In this document: in pieces, positions 61,049-64,000 of the stretch
Layout: each line of letters begins with the position of its first letter
Numbering within the stretch: the first letter of the stretch is position 1
Source: Liolophura sinensis
Lineage: Eukaryota; Mollusca; Polyplacophora; Chitonida; Chitonidae
NCBI RefSeq assembly: GCF_032854445.1
Contig: NW_027018128.1
Coordinates: 1-64,000 of the forward strand
Direction of reading: 5' to 3'
Length of the DNA: 64,000 nucleotides
The notes under the pieces: generated by a model
Database searches by the model: none
What the model saw: the letters and a program-made list of their open reading frames with translations, nothing else
Told to the model about the DNA's origin: nothing
Translations under genes and position numbers: made by a program

Positions 61049-61230
61049 ATTCTAGTTATTATTATTATTATTTTTTTTTCACCGACTTTGTTCGCATGGA
61101 AACTTTTTTACCGTTCAACATATAGGTCTGAAATTTTGCACACATATTCTGGCGGTGAATATCTCGGGACAAATTCTCAACTTTTTTGCTATGTCACGTG
61201 GTTCGGCCGCCATATTGGATTTTGTGTAAA

Positions 61231-61261
<31 letters not shown>

Positions 61262-62362
61262 GAACCGATCGGTTTCAAATTTGACATGCAGCTAGTAAGT
61301 TACGAGTTCTTTAAAGTTTGCGAAAATAGTTCACTTCCGGTCAAAATTCTGGAAGCTCGCTATTGGTCGAATTTGTGACGTCACAAAAAGTTCTCAAAGT
61401 TCATTCGTTCTGAACGTATTCTGATGTATCTTGAGCTGCTCATTCTGAATCTGCTTGTATTTTTTTGGTATCTGCAAAACTTTTTGAGATATTGTCAAAA
61501 AACTCAAAAAACTTACGTAATTTCAATGACCTGTAACTCGAGAACTATAACAGCTAGAGGTGAGCAACCTGCACGAAATTGTAGCCCAAGACATGCTCTT
61601 TCGAGCATTCGTCAATGGATTTGAGCTCCGATCAATAGTTTTTTCGCTACAAGCGTTTAAATGACAACACCGTTTTTTGTTTAGAAAAAGGTGGGAATCT
61701 CATTGGTTTAACATGGAGTTAGATGGGGACTGGACTGGGTTTGTAGTATTTGACCTAATGCTTTCGGCTACACTGTCCGTGATCTCCCGAATACGTTATA
61801 GGATGACATTGATTCCAGTTCCCATCTAACTCCAGTACTCTATTAGATGGCGAAGAGATCTAACTACAACAGCAAACGACGTGGACCTGTAAAAGTTAGC
61901 TTTGTTTTGCGCAGACCTTGTCCTCTTTACTATACGTTAAACAGGCCAGTGTGATTGACATATAAGGACATATGCCCTGGTCCAAGTGCTGACTTTCTAA
62001 CGATGGCCGAGCTATCAGTGGAGCAGTGAGTGTGCATGGCAGGTCGTGAATTGAGATGTGAATGTACAAACTTGCTGTTACACTGGTCGTGTTTTTGCCT
62101 TATTTCTTACAATTAGCGGGCTAAGTCTGCCAAAGAACGACCGTTTTTCACTGGGCATAGCGTAGCATCATCAAGGTCGCCGATCTATTCCAGGGAATGA
62201 AAATGACCGGCCGACTGCCTCAGTGACAAAAGGTGTAAGGTCGCATGGAAACTTTGAAAGCCGTGTATGTGGAACATGTATCCTTCGAACTCAGAACATG
62301 AAGGGGAAAACGTCATCGATCAGAACCGGGATCCCGGCCTAGGATCTGCTATTCGCAGATCC
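61049..62362 (+). repeat. Monomer 24 (S2, no module)
   Basis: 1,314 bp, twin of monomer 16. Confidence 0.85.
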
Positions 62363-63722
62363 ATTCTAGTTAGGGATCCCGTTCTTCCGGAACGGGATCC
62401 CTATTGTAATCGTTCTGTTTTTTCTTATTATTATTATTATTATTTTTTTTTCACCGACTTTGTTAGCAAGGAAACTTTTTTACTGTTCAACATAGAGGTC
62501 TGAAATTTTGCACACGAATTCTGGCGGAGATTTTCCAGGGATAAATTCTCCATTTTTTTTTCATGTCACGTGGTTCGGCCGCCATATTGGATTTTGTGTA
62601 AAACTTTTAAAAATCTTCTTCTCCAGAACCAATGAACCGATCGATTTTAAATTTCACATGTAGCTAGTAGGTCACGAGTTCTTTAAAGTTTGCGAAAATG
62701 GTTTACTTCCGGTCAAAACTCTGGAAGCTCGCTATTGGTCGAATTTATGACGTCACAAAAAGTTCTTAAAGTTCAAATGTTCTTAACGCATTCTGATGTA
62801 TCTTGAGCTGCTGATTCTGAATCTGGTTGTATTTTTTGCATATCTGTGTAATTTTTTGAGATATAAGCAAAAAACTCAAAAAAGTGACGTAATTTCAATG
62901 GCGTTTTAATCGAGAACAATAGAAGCTAGAAATGTGCAATCTGCACCAAATTGTAGCCCAAGACATGCTCTTTCGATCAGTCGTCAATGGATAAGAGCTG
63001 CGATCAATAGTTTTTTCGCTACAAGCGTTTAAATCACAACACCGTTTTTTGTTTAGAAAAAAGTGGGAATCCTATTGCTTTAACATGTAGTTAGATGGGG
63101 ACTGGGCTGGGTTTATAGTATTTGACCTGATGCCTTCGGCTACACTATCCGTGATCTCCCGAAACGGTTGTAGGATGACACTCAGATATACAGTACTCTA
63201 TTAGATGGCGTAGAGATCTAACTACAACAGCAAACGACGTGGACCTGTAAAAGTAAGCTTTGTTTTGCGCAGACCTCGTCGTCTTTACTATACGTTAAAC
63301 AGGCCAGGGTGATTGACAGATATGGACATGTGCCCTGGTCCAAGTGCTGACTTTCTAACGATGGCCGAGCTATCAGTGGAGCAGTGAGTCTGTGCATGGC
63401 AGGTCGTGGATTGAGATGTGAATGTACAAACTTGCTGTAACACTGGTCGTGTTTTTGCCTTATTTCTTACAATTAGCGGTCTAAGTCTGCCAAGAAACGA
63501 CCGTTTTTCACTGGGCATAGCGTAGCATCATTAAGGTCGCTGATCTATTCGACAGAATGCAAATGACCAGCCGACTGCCTCAGTGACAAACGGTGTAAGG
63601 TCGCATGGAAACTTTGAAAGCCGTGTATGTGGAACATGTGTCCTTCGAACACAGAACATAAAGGGGAAAACGTCATCGCTCCGATCCGGGATCCCGGCCT
63701 AGGATCTGCTATTCGCAGATCC
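62363..63722 (+). repeat. Monomer 25 (S1, one module)
   Basis: 1,360 bp with a module at 62,373-62,401. Twin of monomer 3 and without that monomer's one-base gaps. Confidence 0.85.
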
Positions 63723-63951
63723 ATTCTAGTTAGGGATCCCGTTCTCCCGAACGGGATCCCTATTGTTATCGTTCTGTTTTTTCTTATTATTTTTTTTTCA
63801 CCGACTTTGTTAGCAAGGAAACTTTTTCACCTTTCAACATAGAGATCTCAAATTTTGCACACAAATTCTGGCGGTGATTTTCCAGGGATAAATTCTCCAT
63901 TTTTTTGCTATGTCACGTGGTTCGGCCGCCATATTGGATTTTGTGTAAAAC

Positions 63952-63982
<31 letters not shown>

Positions 63983-64000
63983 ACCGATCGTTTTCAAATG
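63723..64000 (+). repeat. Monomer 26 (S1, one module), cut by the window edge
   Basis: Module at 63,733-63,760, a short TTA run, S1 head and the E-box/YY1 part of the motif block before the sequence ends. Confidence 0.85.

Larger units (their letters stand above)
29486..64000 (+). repeat. Large tandem array of the 1.3-kb satellite (25 complete monomers)
   Basis: Head-to-tail array on one strand, open at the right edge. Terminal hairpins (arms GGATCTGC and GCAGATCC, loop TATTC) start at 29,521, 30,856, 32,286, 33,643, 35,085, 36,553, 37,642, 38,967, 40,283, 41,719, 43,174, 44,492, 46,217, 47,536, 48,858, 50,176, 51,494, 52,813, 54,251, 55,567, 57,019, 58,337, 59,652, 61,028, 62,342 and 63,702. 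Monomers without insertions or deletions are 1,314-1,335 bp. The invariant order at the end is GATCCGGGATCCCGG, CCTAGG, hairpin, ATTCTAGTT, optional palindromic modules, (TTA)n, T-run. Three head types occur: S1 (TTAGCAAGGAAAC), S2 (TTCGCATGGAAAC) and S3 (TTAGCAGCAGAAC). The array begins at GAAAACGTCATCGATCCG, so its first monomer is only the last ~55 bp. Confidence 0.93.

Noticed and set aside
29486-64000. Tandem LTR retrotransposon or ribosomal DNA spacer array
   Set aside because: No primer-binding site, polypurine tract, TG...CA ends, gag/pol remnants or rRNA sequence seen in any monomer.

Overview
The window is eukaryotic DNA, most likely from a marine invertebrate such as a mollusc or another lophotrochozoan. 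The evidence is split genes with GT-AG signals, a TRIM-type RING/B-box gene, SINE-like elements of a type I know from molluscs, an endonuclease-bearing Helitron (Helentron/Helitron2), and very large tandem arrays. No database was searched, so the taxon is an inference. Almost all of the window is repetitive. The only clear host coding sequence is the 5' end of a TRIM gene at the left edge.

Layout. 1-471 (minus): first coding exon of a TRIM protein, running off the edge. 1.2-5.7 kb: a small, partly decayed array of a ~1.3-kb satellite, interleaved with a second repeat (here called the B-block). 5.7-9.4 kb: mixed unique sequence with two SINE-like remnants and three weak minus-strand exon candidates. 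9.4-17.86 kb: a minisatellite of about 195 units of 42 bp, containing an apparently exact 2,329-bp internal duplication. 17.96-28.8 kb (minus): an apparently intact Helentron gene. It has a 7.66-kb main exon, a short upstream coding exon at 27,542-27,583 with good splice sites and matching phase, and a promoter-like region near 28.75 kb. 29.49-64.0 kb: a tandem array of 25 complete 1.09-1.73-kb monomers (basic length ~1,318 bp) plus partial ends; the array continues beyond the window.

The Helentron protein carries, in order, a tegument-USP-like cysteine protease, an OTU protease, eleven 18-residue basic repeats, a Cys/His-rich region, a DUF6570-like region, a HUH/two-Tyr Rep nuclease, a PIF1-type helicase and an AP-type endonuclease. 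Every catalytic motif I can recognise is present.

The 1.3-kb satellite is the least explained part. Each monomer ends in an invariant hairpin followed by CTAG. At one fixed point after it there are zero to three copies of a ~57-bp palindromic module (four at the left edge of the small array), which accounts for most of the variation in monomer length. Each monomer also carries a ~190-bp block with E-box, YY1-like, ETS-like, CCAAT and full CRE sites at fixed spacing. Near-identical monomers recur 9-30 kb apart. I propose as a hypothesis that this is a tandemly amplified non-autonomous rolling-circle-like element with promoter-like content.
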